From contig NZ_LT576451.1 of NCBI RefSeq assembly GCF_900086645.1, positions 3,038,001-3,102,000 on the forward strand: 64,000 nucleotides of DNA, given 5' to 3'. The notes below the pieces were generated by a model. That model did no database searches and was not told the origin of the DNA. It saw only the letters and a list, made by a program, of their open reading frames with translations. Positions 52,520 to 60,867 of the stretch are shown in pieces. This stretch comes from Curtobacterium sp. 9128. GTDB taxonomy: Bacteria; Actinomycetota; Actinomycetes; Actinomycetales; Microbacteriaceae. How positions within the stretch are numbered: position 1 is the stretch's first letter; each line of letters starts with the position of its first letter. A program made the translations under genes and the position numbers.

Positions 52520-53299
52520 ATGCGTCTGTACCTCGCGAGTACCTCCCCCGCCCGTCGAGCACTCCTCGCCCAGTCCGGCATCGAGCCGGTGCTCGTCTCC
52601 CCCGGGGTCGACGAGGACGCCGCGGCAGCAACAGCCTCGGCATCGCTCGGGCGCGACCTCACCGGACCGGAGCTCGTCTCGCTCCTCGCCGTCGCCAAGG
52701 CGTCGGCGGTCGCGGACGCCGAGGTCGCGGGCTCCCCGGTCGACGGGTTCGTCTTCGGTGGCGACTCCGCGTTCGAGGTCGACGGGCACCTGTACGGCAA
52801 GCCGCACGACCCGGCCGTCGCGAAGGAACGCTGGCGGCAGATGCTGGCCGCCGGCGGCGGCACGCTGTGGAGCGGCCACTGCGTGGTCGACAGACGCCGT
52901 GACCTGGACGCCACCGCCCACCGGACGGGAGGACCGGGTGCGGCCCGCACCGAGCCTCCCGTCCGTCTCGGTTCCGGTCTCGGGCCGTGGGCCGGTCCGC
53001 TCAGCGAGGTCGCGCCCGGCGGGTCCGCCCTGGTCGCCTCCGGCGACCGCGTCGTCGCGGTCGACAGCGCCGTCCTGACCTTCGCGGACGACGTGTCCGC
53101 GGACGAGATCGACGCGTACGTGGCGACGGGTGAGCCGCTCGAGGTCGCCGGGGCGTTCACGATCGACGGTCGGGCCGCTGCGTACATCACCCGGATCGAC
53201 GGCGCGCCGTCCGCCGTGGTCGGGCTGTCGCTGCCCGTGCTCCGGTCGATGCTGCTGCGGGGCTTCGGCGTGGCGTGGCACGACCTCTGGGCACTGTAG
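52520..53299 (+). CDS. maf: Maf-like nucleoside triphosphate pyrophosphatase with an internal insertion
   Basis: The 259-residue protein hydrolyses non-canonical or m-type NTPs to NMP and PPi in this family. LYLASTSPARRALL is the phosphate-binding start, FGGDSAFEVDG carries the catalytic Asp, GKPHDPAVAKE follows, and EIDAYVATGEPLEVAGAFTIDG is the C-terminal signature. Compared with the usual actinobacterial layout, about 50 residues (near 126-175) are inserted between CVVDR and GDRVV. A 44-bp palindrome (52,922-52,965) encodes residues 135-149 of it. The frame is intact. No Shine-Dalgarno is evident upstream. It is followed by the carboxylase alpha subunit, a common arrangement. Confidence 0.88.
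   Translation: MRLYLASTSPARRALLAQSGIEPVLVSPGVDEDAAAATASASLGRDLTGPELVSLLAVAKASAVADAEVAGSPVDGFVFGGDSAFEVDGHLYGKPHDPAVAKERWRQMLAAGGGTLWSGHCVVDRRRDLDATAHRTGGPGAARTEPPVRLGSGLGPWAGPLSEVAPGGSALVASGDRVVAVDSAVLTFADDVSADEIDAYVATGEPLEVAGAFTIDGRAAAYITRIDGAPSAVVGLSLPVLRSMLLRGFGVAWHDLWAL
52922..52965. repeat. 44-bp palindromic element, copy B, inside maf
   Basis: The outer 11-bp arms are identical to copy A at 48,052 and the length is also 44 bp. The inner part differs and forms a 6-bp stem (52937-52942 with 52946-52951). It lies in frame within maf. Confidence 0.8.
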
Positions 53300-53378
53300 A
53301 CATCCACACTCCAACGCGGTCGTTCTTTGTGGATGCCGGTCAATTCGCACTCCCGCAGCACGAATACGCTGACTTACC

Positions 53379-55157
53379 ATGCCCCGTATCAGCAAGGTCC
53401 TCATCGCGAACCGCGGCGAGATCGCCGTCCGCATCATCCGCGCGGCCCGCGATGCTGGAAAGGCCTCGGTCGCGGTCTACGCCGACCAGGACCGTGACGC
53501 TCTGCACGCACGCCTCGCCGACGAGGCCTACGCACTGAACGGCACCACCAGCGCGGACACGTACCTGGTCATCGACAAGATCATGTCCGTCGCCCGCCGC
53601 TCCGGCGCCGATGCCGTGCACCCCGGCTACGGCTTCCTCGCCGAGAACGCCGACTTCGCCCGCGCCGTCATCGACGCCGGGCTGATCTGGATCGGCCCGT
53701 CGCCCGAGTCCATCGAGCAGCTCGGCGACAAGGTCTCCGCGCGGCACGTCGCCGAGAAGGTCGGCGCGCCGCTCGCCCCTGGCACCATCGAGCCCGTGCA
53801 GGACGTGTCCGAGGTGTTCGACTTCGTCGACCAGGTCGGGCTGCCCGTCGCGATCAAGGCGGCGTTCGGCGGCGGGGGCCGAGGGCTGAAGGTCGTGCGC
53901 TCGCGCGACGAGATCGTCTCGCAGTTCGAATCAGCAACCCGCGAGGCCATCGCGGCGTTCGGTCGTGGCGAGTGCTTCGTCGAGAAGTACCTCGACAAGC
54001 CGCGCCACGTCGAGACCCAGTGCCTGGCCGACGAGCACGGCAACGTCGTCATCGTCTCCACCCGCGACTGCTCGCTGCAGCGTCGTCACCAGAAGCTCGT
54101 CGAAGAGGCACCGGCGCCGTACATCACGGCGGAACAGCACGACCGGCTGTACGAGTCGTCCAAGGCGATCCTCCGCGAAGTCGGCTACGTCGGTGCCGGC
54201 ACGTGCGAGTTCCTCATCGGGGCCGACGGCACGGTGTCCTTCCTCGAGGTGAACACCCGTCTGCAGGTCGAGCACTGCGTGTCCGAGGAGGTCACCGGCA
54301 TCGACCTGGTCCGCGAGCAGTTCCGCATCGCCGAGGGCGGCGTGCTCGACTACGAGGACCCTGCGCCCCGCGGCCACTCCTTCGAGTTCCGCATCAACGG
54401 CGAGGACCCCGGTCGCAACTTCTTCCCGGCTCCCGGCCCGGTGCACGTGTTCCACGTGCCGTCCGGCCCCGGCGTCCGCGTCGACTCGGGCGTCGTGTCC
54501 GGTGACGTCGTCTCCGGTTCGTTCGACTCGATGCTCGCGAAGCTCATCGTCACCGGTGCCACGCGTGCCGAGGCGCTGGAGCGGGCTCGTCGTGCGCTTG
54601 CCGAGTTCGAGGTCGCCGGGCTCCCCACCGTGATCCCGTTCCACCGTGCGGTCGTGTCGGACCCGGCGTTCGCGACGGACGACTCCACCCCGTTCAGCGT
54701 CTACACGCAGTGGATCGAGACCGACTTCGTGAACGAGATCCCGGCGTGGAGCGGTTCCCCCGAGGAGCTCCCGGCACCGGCCGCACGCGACTCGGTCGTC
54801 GTCGAGGTGCAGGGCAAGCGCATCGAGGTCACCATGCCGTCGATCGTCGGTGGTGGTGCCGCTGGTGCCGCCCGCCGCCCTGCTGGTCCGTCCGCTCCCC
54901 CGCGTCGTCGTTCGTCGGCGGTCAAGGGTGGCCGTGCCGCGTCGGGTTCCTCGGTCGCATCGCCGATGCAGGCCACCGTCGTGAAGCTCGCCGTGGCCGA
55001 GGGCGACACCGTCGTCAAGGGCGACCTGCTCGTCGTGCTCGAGGCCATGAAGATGGAACAGCCCGTGCAGGCCCACAAGGACGGCGTCGTCACCGGCTTG
55101 AACGCCCCCGTCGGCCAGACGATCTCGTCCGGCCACGTGCTGCTCGAGCTCGCGTAG
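53379..55157 (+). CDS. Acetyl/propionyl-CoA carboxylase alpha subunit with biotin carrier
   Basis: The 592-residue protein joins a biotin carboxylase (1-450: [48 protein letters not shown]-grasp loop; [15 protein letters not shown]) to a C-terminal biotinyl domain with Lys558 in [11 protein letters not shown] Pro/Ala-rich linker lies near 500-520. It carboxylates biotin for the AccD/AccE subunits at 45,740, which are not adjacent, and is biotinylated by BirA. It is the AccA3-type subunit in actinobacteria. TACGCT lies eight bases before the ATG, near-leaderless. Confidence 0.94.
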   Translation: MPRISKVLIANRGEIAVRIIRAARDAGKASVAVYADQDRDALHARLADEAYALNGTTSADTYLVIDKIMSVARRSGADAVHPGYGFLAENADFARAVIDAGLIWIGPSPESIEQLGDKVSARHVAEKVGAPLAPGTIEPVQDVSEVFDFVDQVGLPVAIKAAFGGGGRGLKVVRSRDEIVSQFESATREAIAAFGRGECFVEKYLDKPRHVETQCLADEHGNVVIVSTRDCSLQRRHQKLVEEAPAPYITAEQHDRLYESSKAILREVGYVGAGTCEFLIGADGTVSFLEVNTRLQVEHCVSEEVTGIDLVREQFRIAEGGVLDYEDPAPRGHSFEFRINGEDPGRNFFPAPGPVHVFHVPSGPGVRVDSGVVSGDVVSGSFDSMLAKLIVTGATRAEALERARRALAEFEVAGLPTVIPFHRAVVSDPAFATDDSTPFSVYTQWIETDFVNEIPAWSGSPEELPAPAARDSVVVEVQGKRIEVTMPSIVGGGAAGAARRPAGPSAPPRRRSSAVKGGRAASGSSVASPMQATVVKLAVAEGDTVVKGDLLVVLEAMKMEQPVQAHKDGVVTGLNAPVGQTISSGHVLLELA

Positions 55158-55185
55158 CGGCGCGGGCGCTTCGCGTTTCGCCGCT
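55156..55185 (+). terminator. Hairpin overlapping the carboxylase alpha stop codon
   Basis: AGCGGCG (55156-55162) and CGCCGCT (55179-55185) form a 7-bp stem with a 16-nt loop. The stem begins inside the stop codon of the upstream gene. Confidence 0.5.
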
Positions 55186-55192
55186 CGCGGCT

Positions 55193-55252
55193 GCACCCCT
55201 GTGCGAACATCGCGCCCGGTCACGCCCGGGCGCGATGTTCGTCAGAGAGTGC
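55193..55252. repeat. 60-bp palindromic element, copy 1
   Basis: A 15-bp perfect stem (55205-55219 with 55226-55240) plus one flanking pair encloses a 6-nt loop; a decayed outer GCAC/GTGC pair extends it to 60 bp. The right arm shares most positions with copy 2 at 56,303. It overlaps the last codons and stop codon of the DUF559-type gene. Confidence 0.8.
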
Positions 55253-56204
55253 GACTCGCAGCCGCTCGCCACGCAGCGCCCCAGTTCGGTGCCAGCGGGA
55301 CCCCTGCTTCGATCAGGCGCCTGGGTAGCTGACCGGCGGGCATCGCATCCGCCCAGGTGACCCGCGCGAAACCGTTCACCTCGTGTCGCGCTCGGAGTCG
55401 GTCTTCGCGGCGTTTCTCTGCGACGAGTACCTCTTCTGCAGTCCGCCCGTTCCGCATCTCGGGCCTCGTGTACTTGGTTGCGCCGTCGAACTCGACGATC
55501 GTGCCGCTCGCGGGGAACCACAAGTCGACCCGCTCGGCACCGCCCCACTCGTTCGGGAACGCGTGTTGGAGTTCTGCAGGCGGAGCGCCGAGAACGATCG
55601 CGCCCCATCGCGTGATGCTCTCGCCGGGTGAGTCGGCAGCGGCATCCGCCGCATCGATCAACCGGAGTGCCCGGACCCGCGATCGTGCTGCGGTGCGATG
55701 GGCGAGTTCGTCGCGGATCACCGACTTGGACACCCCGCGACGGAGGACCGCATCCAACACGACAATGGCGCGCCACGGATGCTCTCGCAGGGCGACGTCC
55801 ACAGCGGTGACGGCAAGCGACGTGACGACGACGCCGTCGACCAGCTCGACCGGTGGCATTCGGCCCGCGGAGCCGACACGCTGGATGCGGTGCTTCGTCT
55901 GCCCACGGTCGCGCGCTGGATCGGTCACGACCACCCGGTCCCCGAAGGAGCCGATCCAGGGGAGGCGGTGCTGCGCAACGGCCGACACGTGCGACACGAT
56001 CAGCGCTGCGCGGCCCGAGTCCACGACGGCCCGGATGAGCGACACGTGTCGATCGTGCGCCGAGGCAGCCTCCCATTCGCTTGCGTCCGCGTAAGCGCCG
56101 CGACGGACACGCACGAGTTCGCCGCGTGCAGCAGCCCGACGTATCGCGATCCCGTCGGCTGCATCGACTCCCGCCGCGGTCGACACCAGTTCGATTCCCA
56201 TCAT
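55242..56204 (-). CDS. DUF559 nuclease-like protein with AbiEi-type N-terminal domain
   Basis: The 320-residue protein has an N-terminal winged-helix-like region (AIRRAAARGELVRVRRGAYAD) typical of type IV TA/AbiEi antitoxin-like proteins, a middle region with VVTSLAVTAVDVALRE and VLDAVLRRGV, and a C-terminal DUF559/PD-(D/E)xK-like segment: ERVDLWFPASGTIVEFDGATKYTR-type strands, in which Asp and Glu-x-Asp could be catalytic, then EKRREDRLRARHEV. No toxin partner is beside it. Such genes are frequent in Microbacteriaceae. It is bracketed by two copies of a 60-bp palindrome, so transfer or rearrangement is possible. Confidence 0.7.
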   Translation of the reverse strand: MMGIELVSTAAGVDAADGIAIRRAAARGELVRVRRGAYADASEWEAASAHDRHVSLIRAVVDSGRAALIVSHVSAVAQHRLPWIGSFGDRVVVTDPARDRGQTKHRIQRVGSAGRMPPVELVDGVVVTSLAVTAVDVALREHPWRAIVVLDAVLRRGVSKSVIRDELAHRTAARSRVRALRLIDAADAAADSPGESITRWGAIVLGAPPAELQHAFPNEWGGAERVDLWFPASGTIVEFDGATKYTRPEMRNGRTAEEVLVAEKRREDRLRARHEVNGFARVTWADAMPAGQLPRRLIEAGVPLAPNWGAAWRAAASRTL

Positions 56205-56302
56205 CCGACGGTCGCATGATCCGGGTGGGGTGCGGGCTCGGGGCGGCGCTCGGTGGAGAAACTCCGTTGTCCGGCGTCCGTTGAGGCATCCCGTGCTGGA
56301 TT

Positions 56303-56362
56303 GCGCCCTCTCTCGGACATCGCGCCCCGTCGGGATGGGGCGCGATGTTCGTGAGAGGGCGC
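56303..56362. repeat. 60-bp palindromic element, copy 2
   Basis: The two arms (56303-56328 and 56337-56362) form 24 Watson-Crick pairs, one G-T and one mismatch around an 8-nt loop. The core ACATCGCGCCC and GGGCGCGATGTTCGT is shared with copy 1. It lies in the gap upstream of the DUF559-type gene. Confidence 0.82.
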
Positions 56363-56370
56363 AACCTCGC

Positions 56371-56406
56371 GGCGGGCGCCGACGGCGCGGCGGGCGCCGA
56401 CGGCGC
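56371..56406. repeat. Two tandem 18-bp units
   Basis: GGCGGGCGCCGACGGCGC is present twice in tandem without spacer, just beyond the stop codon of the phosphosugar mutase gene. Confidence 0.75.
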
Positions 56407-56419
56407 GGCGGTCCCGCCG

Positions 56420-58123
56420 CTACGACACGCGGGGGCGGATCGCGTCGGCGAGGGCGTCGACGAGCGACTGGGCCTCGGCGGGGGTCGAAGCCACCGTGTC
56501 GATGTAGACCTTCACCTTGGGCTCGGTGCCGCTCGGGCGGACGATGACGCGCGCGTCGCCCTCGAGGTCGTAGCGCAGGATGTCCGACGGCGGGAAGCCG
56601 TCCACGCCCGACGCGTAGTCCGTCGTCGACAGGACCGTCAGCGGACCGAGCGTTGCAGGCGGGGAGGTCCGCAGCGCCGCCATGATGTCGCCGATGCGGG
56701 CGAGGTCGTCAACGCGGGTCGCGACCTGCCCGGACGCGAACGCGCCGAACTCTGCGGCGAAGGCATCGAGCTGCCCGGCGATGGACGAGCCGGCCGCAGC
56801 GAGCGACGTCGCGAGGTCCAGCAGGACGAGTGCTGCGGAGATGCCGTCCTTGTCACGGACGACCTCGGGGTCGACCAGGTAGCCGAGTGCCTCCTCGTAC
56901 CCGAAGAGCAGATCGGGGACGCGGGAGACCCACTTGAAGCCGGTGAGCGTGTCGCGGTACCCGAGCCCGTACCGTGCGGCGACGCGGGACAGCGCCGGGG
57001 ACGACACGATCGATGCGGCGAGCACGCCCGACGCACCGGCGTCGACGGCACGGGACGCCCCACGCCAGCCGAGCAGCCACCCGACCTCGTTGCCGGACAG
57101 TCGGCGGAACGAACCGGAACCGTCCGGGATCGCCAGCGCAAGTCGGTCGGCGTCCGGGTCGTTCGCGATGACCAGGTCGGCGCCGACCTCCGTGCCCCTG
57201 GCCGTGGCGAGGTCCATCGCGCCGGGTTCCTCCGGGTTCGGGAACGACACCGTCGGGAACGCGCCGTCCGGCTCGATCTGCTCCGGGACGACCGCCGGCT
57301 CGGCGAACCCGGCCGCGGCGAACACGGCCCGCGCGGTCTCCCACCCGACGCCGTGCATGGCCGTGTAGACGACCGAGGGCTGCGCATCGACCGGCAGCGC
57401 CGGGGCGGGCACGATCGCGGCCGTGGCGGCCACGTAGGCGTCGACGAGCTCCGAACCGGCGACGGTGTAGTCCGTCGCGCGAGCGAGGTCGGCGACAGAG
57501 CCCACCGCCGCGATGGCGTCAGCGATCGACGCGTCGACGGGCGGGACGATCTGGGAGCCGTCGTCGTCCCCGCCAAGGTACACCTTGTAGCCGTTGTCCC
57601 GTGGCGGGTTGTGGCTTGCGGTCACCATCACACCCGCGCCGACGCCGAGGTGCCGGACGGCGAACGCCAGCACGGGGGTCGGGAGCGCCGAGGGCAGCAG
57701 CGTGACGTCGAGGCCGAGGCCCCGCATGACCTCTGCGGAGTCACGGGCGAACACGTCCGAGTTGACGCGTCCGTCGTAGCCGATCACCACACTGCGGTCG
57801 CGCCCGGTCTCGATGAGGAAGCGAGCGAGCCCGGCGGCCGCCTGGGAGACCACCACACGGTTCATCCGCAAGGGCCCCCACCCGAGCTCGGCTCGGAGAC
57901 CAGCGGTGCCGAACTGCAGGCGCCCGGCGAACCGCTCGTCGAGCGTCGCGAGCGCGGTCGGATCGCCGGAGGTCGCCGCGGTCAGCACCTCGGACAGCTC
58001 GTCCCGCGTCGTGTCGTCCGGGTCCTGCGCGAGCCAGGCCCGCGCGACGTCGAGGACCGACACGTCCTCGCCGAGGTCCCCGTCCCCGATCGCCCCGTCG
58101 GACGCCCCCGTGTACGGGCTCAC
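56420..58123 (-). CDS. Phosphohexomutase-family enzyme (PMM/PGM), possibly a phosphopentomutase
   Basis: The 567-residue protein starts at GTG 58123, overlapping the upstream stop codon (GTGA). Catalytic Ser170 lies in TASHNPPRDNGYKVY, the metal loop is NDPDADRLALA, the sugar loop is FGYEEALGYLV and the phosphate loop RPSGTEPKVKVY. The family moves phosphate between positions of hexoses, but some members act on ribose or deoxyribose phosphates. It is the last gene of a nucleoside salvage unit and no other phosphopentomutase is present here, so conversion of (deoxy)ribose-1-phosphate to the 5-phosphate is plausible. Substrate unproven. Confidence 0.85.
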   Translation of the reverse strand: MSPYTGASDGAIGDGDLGEDVSVLDVARAWLAQDPDDTTRDELSEVLTAATSGDPTALATLDERFAGRLQFGTAGLRAELGWGPLRMNRVVVSQAAAGLARFLIETGRDRSVVIGYDGRVNSDVFARDSAEVMRGLGLDVTLLPSALPTPVLAFAVRHLGVGAGVMVTASHNPPRDNGYKVYLGGDDDGSQIVPPVDASIADAIAAVGSVADLARATDYTVAGSELVDAYVAATAAIVPAPALPVDAQPSVVYTAMHGVGWETARAVFAAAGFAEPAVVPEQIEPDGAFPTVSFPNPEEPGAMDLATARGTEVGADLVIANDPDADRLALAIPDGSGSFRRLSGNEVGWLLGWRGASRAVDAGASGVLAASIVSSPALSRVAARYGLGYRDTLTGFKWVSRVPDLLFGYEEALGYLVDPEVVRDKDGISAALVLLDLATSLAAAGSSIAGQLDAFAAEFGAFASGQVATRVDDLARIGDIMAALRTSPPATLGPLTVLSTTDYASGVDGFPPSDILRYDLEGDARVIVRPSGTEPKVKVYIDTVASTPAEAQSLVDALADAIRPRVS

Positions 58124-58947
58124 AGCGCCGCCACCACCCGCGCGAGCAGGTCCGCGATCACCGGCTCGGCCGATTTGCCCGCCTCGAGCACCTCGGCGTG
58201 CGACAGCGGCGTCTTCTGGATGCCGGCAGCCAGGTTCGTGATGAGCGAGAACCCGAGGATCTCCATGCCCGCCTGTCGCGCCGCGATCGCCTCGAGCGCC
58301 GTGGACATGCCGACGATGTGCCCGCCGATCGTCTTGGCCATCTGGACCTCGGCCGGCGTCTCGTAGTGCGGCCCGCGGAACTGCGTGTACACGCCTTCGT
58401 CGAGCGACGGGTCGATCGACCGGGCGACGGCACGCAGCCGCGCCGAGTACAGGTCCGTCAGGTCGACGAACGTCGCGCCCTCGAGCGGGCTGTCGGCGGT
58501 CAGGTTGATGTGGTCGCTGATGAGCACCGGGGTGCCGGGCGTCCAGTGCTCCTTGATGCCGCCGGCACCGTTCGTGAGCACCATGGTGGTCGCACCGGTC
58601 GCCGCCGCGGTCCGGACGCTGTGCACGACACGACGGACCCCGTGCCCCTCGTAGTAGTGCGTCCGCGCACCGATGACGAGCGCGTGCCGCCCGTCCGCCA
58701 GCCGGATGGACCGGACCGTGCCGGAGTGTCCGGGAACCGCGGACGCGCTGAAGCCGGGGACGTCGGCGGCGTCGATCGACGACACCGTCTCGCCGATGAG
58801 GTCGGCGGCCTTGCCCCAGCCGGACCCGAGGGTCAGGGCGATGTCGTGACGCTCGATGCCCGACCGTTCCGCGATGACGGCTGCGGCGTCGCGTGCGACG
58901 TCGAACGGGTCGACGGAGGGGTCGTTGAGCGGGTTCGTGCTTGCCAT
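58120..58947 (-). CDS. punA: Purine nucleoside phosphorylase (trimeric type)
   Basis: The 275-residue protein cleaves purine (deoxy)ribonucleosides to base plus (deoxy)ribose-1-phosphate. LTLGSGWGKAADL, VPGHSG, RTHYYEGHG and VLTNGAGGI form the phosphate and ribose sites, and QFRGPHYETPAEVQM with a late NLAAG is the purine site. A -10 hexamer lies six bases before the ATG, so it probably starts its own transcript. The phosphosugar mutase overlaps its end. Confidence 0.93.
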   Translation of the reverse strand: MASTNPLNDPSVDPFDVARDAAAVIAERSGIERHDIALTLGSGWGKAADLIGETVSSIDAADVPGFSASAVPGHSGTVRSIRLADGRHALVIGARTHYYEGHGVRRVVHSVRTAAATGATTMVLTNGAGGIKEHWTPGTPVLISDHINLTADSPLEGATFVDLTDLYSARLRAVARSIDPSLDEGVYTQFRGPHYETPAEVQMAKTIGGHIVGMSTALEAIAARQAGMEILGFSLITNLAAGIQKTPLSHAEVLEAGKSAEPVIADLLARVVAAL

Positions 58948-58953
58948 GGAGCA

Positions 58954-58959
58954 ATGCTA
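58954..58959 (-). promoter_or_regulatory. -10 element predicting a leaderless punA mRNA
   Basis: TAGCAT on the minus strand ends six bases before ATG 58947. No ribosome-binding site is present; the gap to the upstream EIIB gene is 56 bp. Confidence 0.5.
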
Positions 58960-59003
58960 CGGGGCGGGCACCCACCCCAGGGACCGGACCCCACCCCCGA
59001 CTC

Positions 59004-59291
59004 CTACGGGGCGGTCGGATCCCCCAGGGACTTCTCGACCGCCGCGGTGATCTCGGTCTGGTCGAAGTGGTTCCGGATGACGATGACCTCGGCGTAGGTG
59101 CTGCCGATCGCCTCGACGAACTCCTGCGAGGTGAGGATCACGTTCGCGTCGTCGGAGACTTCTCGCACGGATGCCACGTCGGCCGCCACCACCTCGGCGG
59201 AGAGCCCGAGCGCCGCGAGGGCCTTCTCGGCGTTCACCTTGAGGATCCCACTCGACCCGATGCCGGCACCGCAGATGGTCACGATCTTCAC
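59004..59291 (-). CDS. PTS EIIB component (ascorbate/galactitol type)
   Basis: The 95-residue protein begins MKIVTICGAGIGSSGIL with Cys7 as the phosphorylation site, and continues with VVAADVASVREV and VIVIRNHFDQTEI, matching UlaB/SgcB-like EIIB components. It receives phosphate from EIIA and passes it to a sugar bound by EIIC. It overlaps the EIIA gene by 4 bp. No EIIC is encoded in the window, so either it lies elsewhere or the pair serves a regulatory purpose. Confidence 0.85.
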   Translation of the reverse strand: MKIVTICGAGIGSSGILKVNAEKALAALGLSAEVVAADVASVREVSDDANVILTSQEFVEAIGSTYAEVIVIRNHFDQTEITAAVEKSLGDPTAP

Positions 59292-59734
59292 GCGGACACC
59301 CCCATGATCGTCCTGACCTCGGCAGCGGAGGACGCCGCCGCGAGCCGCGACGTCACCGACGCGTCGTTGAACAGGTTCGCGATCTCGCCGATCGACTCCA
59401 GGTGCGTGCCGACCTCGGCGACGGCGAGCCCGAGCACGACCGACACGGGGTCGTTGTGCGGGTGGCCGAACGCGACCGGCGATGCCAGGGTCACCACGGA
59501 CAGGCCGTCCCGCAGCACCGCGGACCCCGGCCGGGCGTGCGCGAACGCCAGCCCTGGTGAGATCACGATGTACGGCCCGTGCTCTTCCACCATGGCGATC
59601 ATGGCGTCCGTGTAGGCGTCCGTCGCCGCGCCCGACGACACGAGCGCACCACCGGCGAGCCGGAGCGCGTCACGCCACGACGGCGCGGACGCACCGAGCA
59701 CGACGGCGTCGTCGGAGAGCGGCGGGAGACCCAT
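59288..59734 (-). CDS. PTS EIIA component (mannitol/fructose type)
   Basis: The 148-residue protein has His66 in GLAFAHARPG, the active site of PTS_EIIA_2 proteins, with YIVISP before it and FGHPHNDPVSVVLGL after it, as in UlaC-type components. It accepts phosphate from HPr and passes it to EIIB. The ribosome site GGAGG lies within the end of the add gene four bases upstream, so the pair is co-transcribed with adenosine deaminase. Confidence 0.85.
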   Translation of the reverse strand: MGLPPLSDDAVVLGASAPSWRDALRLAGGALVSSGAATDAYTDAMIAMVEEHGPYIVISPGLAFAHARPGSAVLRDGLSVVTLASPVAFGHPHNDPVSVVLGLAVAEVGTHLESIGEIANLFNDASVTSRLAAASSAAEVRTIMGVSA

Positions 59735-59738
59735 GCGA

Positions 59739-60854
59739 TCAGGCCTCCGCGTACCCGGTCGTGATGATGGAGATGATCTCCTCGCGGTCTTCGAGCGGCA
59801 GGAACGAACCGAGCGCCGCGTTGATCTGGAACGCGGCCAGGTCGTCGAGGTCGTAGCCGAAGGTGCCGGCCAGGAGCGCGAGCTCCTTGCTGAGCGAGGT
59901 GTTGCTCATCAGGCGGTTGTCGGTGTTCACCGTGACCCGGAAGCCGAGCTGGTACAGCACGTCGAACGGGTGGTCGGCGAGGTCGTCGCCCCACGCCGCG
60001 ATCGCCCCGGTCTGCAGGTTCGACTGCGGCGAGAGCTCGAGCGGGATCTCCCGGTCGCGGACCCACGAAGCGACCTCGCCGAGGGAGGCGAGCGTCGAAC
60101 CGTCACCGGCGTCCGAGAGCTGGATGTCCTCGAACAGGCGGACGCCGTGCCCGAGCCGCAGGGCCCGGCCGTCGACGAGCGCCGAACGGATCGAGGCGAT
60201 GCCGTCCGCCTCACCGGCGTGCACGGTGACCGGGAAGAGCTCGGAAGCGAGGTGGTCGAACGCCGCGCGGTGGTTCGACGCGGGGAACCCGGCTTCGGCC
60301 CCGGCGATGTCGAACCCGACGACGCCGTGATCACGGTGGCGGACGGCGAGCTCGGCGATCTCGAGCGCACGGTCCGCGTGGCGCATGGCCGTCACGAGCT
60401 GCCCGACGCGGATCGCACCGTCCGCTGCGACGACCGCTTCCTCGATGCCCGCCTGCACGGCTTCCACCGTCTGGTCGAGCGTCAGGCCGCCCTGCAGGTG
60501 CTGCTCGGGAGCCCAACGGATCTCGCCGTAGACGACGCCGTCGGCGACGAGGTCCTCCACGAACTCGCGGGCGACGCGGGTCAGGCCGTGCGCGGTCTGC
60601 ATCACGCTGGTGGTGACGTCGAAGGTCTTGAGGTACTCGACGAGCGAACCGGAGTTCGACTGGTCGGCGAACCACTGGCCGAGCTCGGCCGGGTCGGTGG
60701 TCGGCAGGTCGATGCCGCCGTCCGAGGCGAGCTCGACGATCGTCTCGGGGCGGAGTCCGCCGTCGAGGTGGTCGTGCAGCGAGACCTTCGGCAGGTCGTT
60801 GATCACGGCACCCGCGTCGGGCAGTCGGTACGTGGGGGCGTCGTGGGCGCTCAT
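59739..60854 (-). CDS. add: Adenosine deaminase
   Basis: The 371-residue zinc enzyme converts adenosine to inosine. HDHLDGGLRP supplies the first two metal His residues, HAGEADG the third with the catalytic Glu, ELSPQSNLQTG the following loop, and VNTDNRLMSNTSL the metal Asp. A TAGCCT hexamer seven bases before the ATG and no Shine-Dalgarno indicate a leaderless start. The inosine produced is a substrate for the phosphorylase at 58,120. Confidence 0.93.
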   Translation of the reverse strand: MSAHDAPTYRLPDAGAVINDLPKVSLHDHLDGGLRPETIVELASDGGIDLPTTDPAELGQWFADQSNSGSLVEYLKTFDVTTSVMQTAHGLTRVAREFVEDLVADGVVYGEIRWAPEQHLQGGLTLDQTVEAVQAGIEEAVVAADGAIRVGQLVTAMRHADRALEIAELAVRHRDHGVVGFDIAGAEAGFPASNHRAAFDHLASELFPVTVHAGEADGIASIRSALVDGRALRLGHGVRLFEDIQLSDAGDGSTLASLGEVASWVRDREIPLELSPQSNLQTGAIAAWGDDLADHPFDVLYQLGFRVTVNTDNRLMSNTSLSKELALLAGTFGYDLDDLAAFQINAALGSFLPLEDREEIISIITTGYAEA

Positions 60855-60861
60855 GACGACC

Positions 60862-60867
60862 AGGCTA
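60862..60867 (-). promoter_or_regulatory. -10 element predicting a leaderless add mRNA
   Basis: TAGCCT on the minus strand ends seven bases before ATG 60854. Further upstream CCACA-GGTT-TGTGG (60900-60913) forms an inverted repeat that could be an operator. Confidence 0.5.

Noticed and set aside
55242..56204. A complete AbiE toxin-antitoxin pair
   Set aside because: Only an AbiEi-like N-terminal region is present, fused to a DUF559-type domain; there is no AbiEii nucleotidyltransferase gene beside it.
55090..56364. A 424-codon minus-strand frame through the DUF559-type gene
   Set aside because: Its similar ends arise only because the frame runs through both 60-bp palindromes; the interior has shadow-frame composition.
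58124..58975. An extension of the phosphosugar mutase across punA
   Set aside because: The sequence is out of frame relative to the conserved PunA protein and has no mutase motif; GTG 58123 overlaps the punA stop codon.
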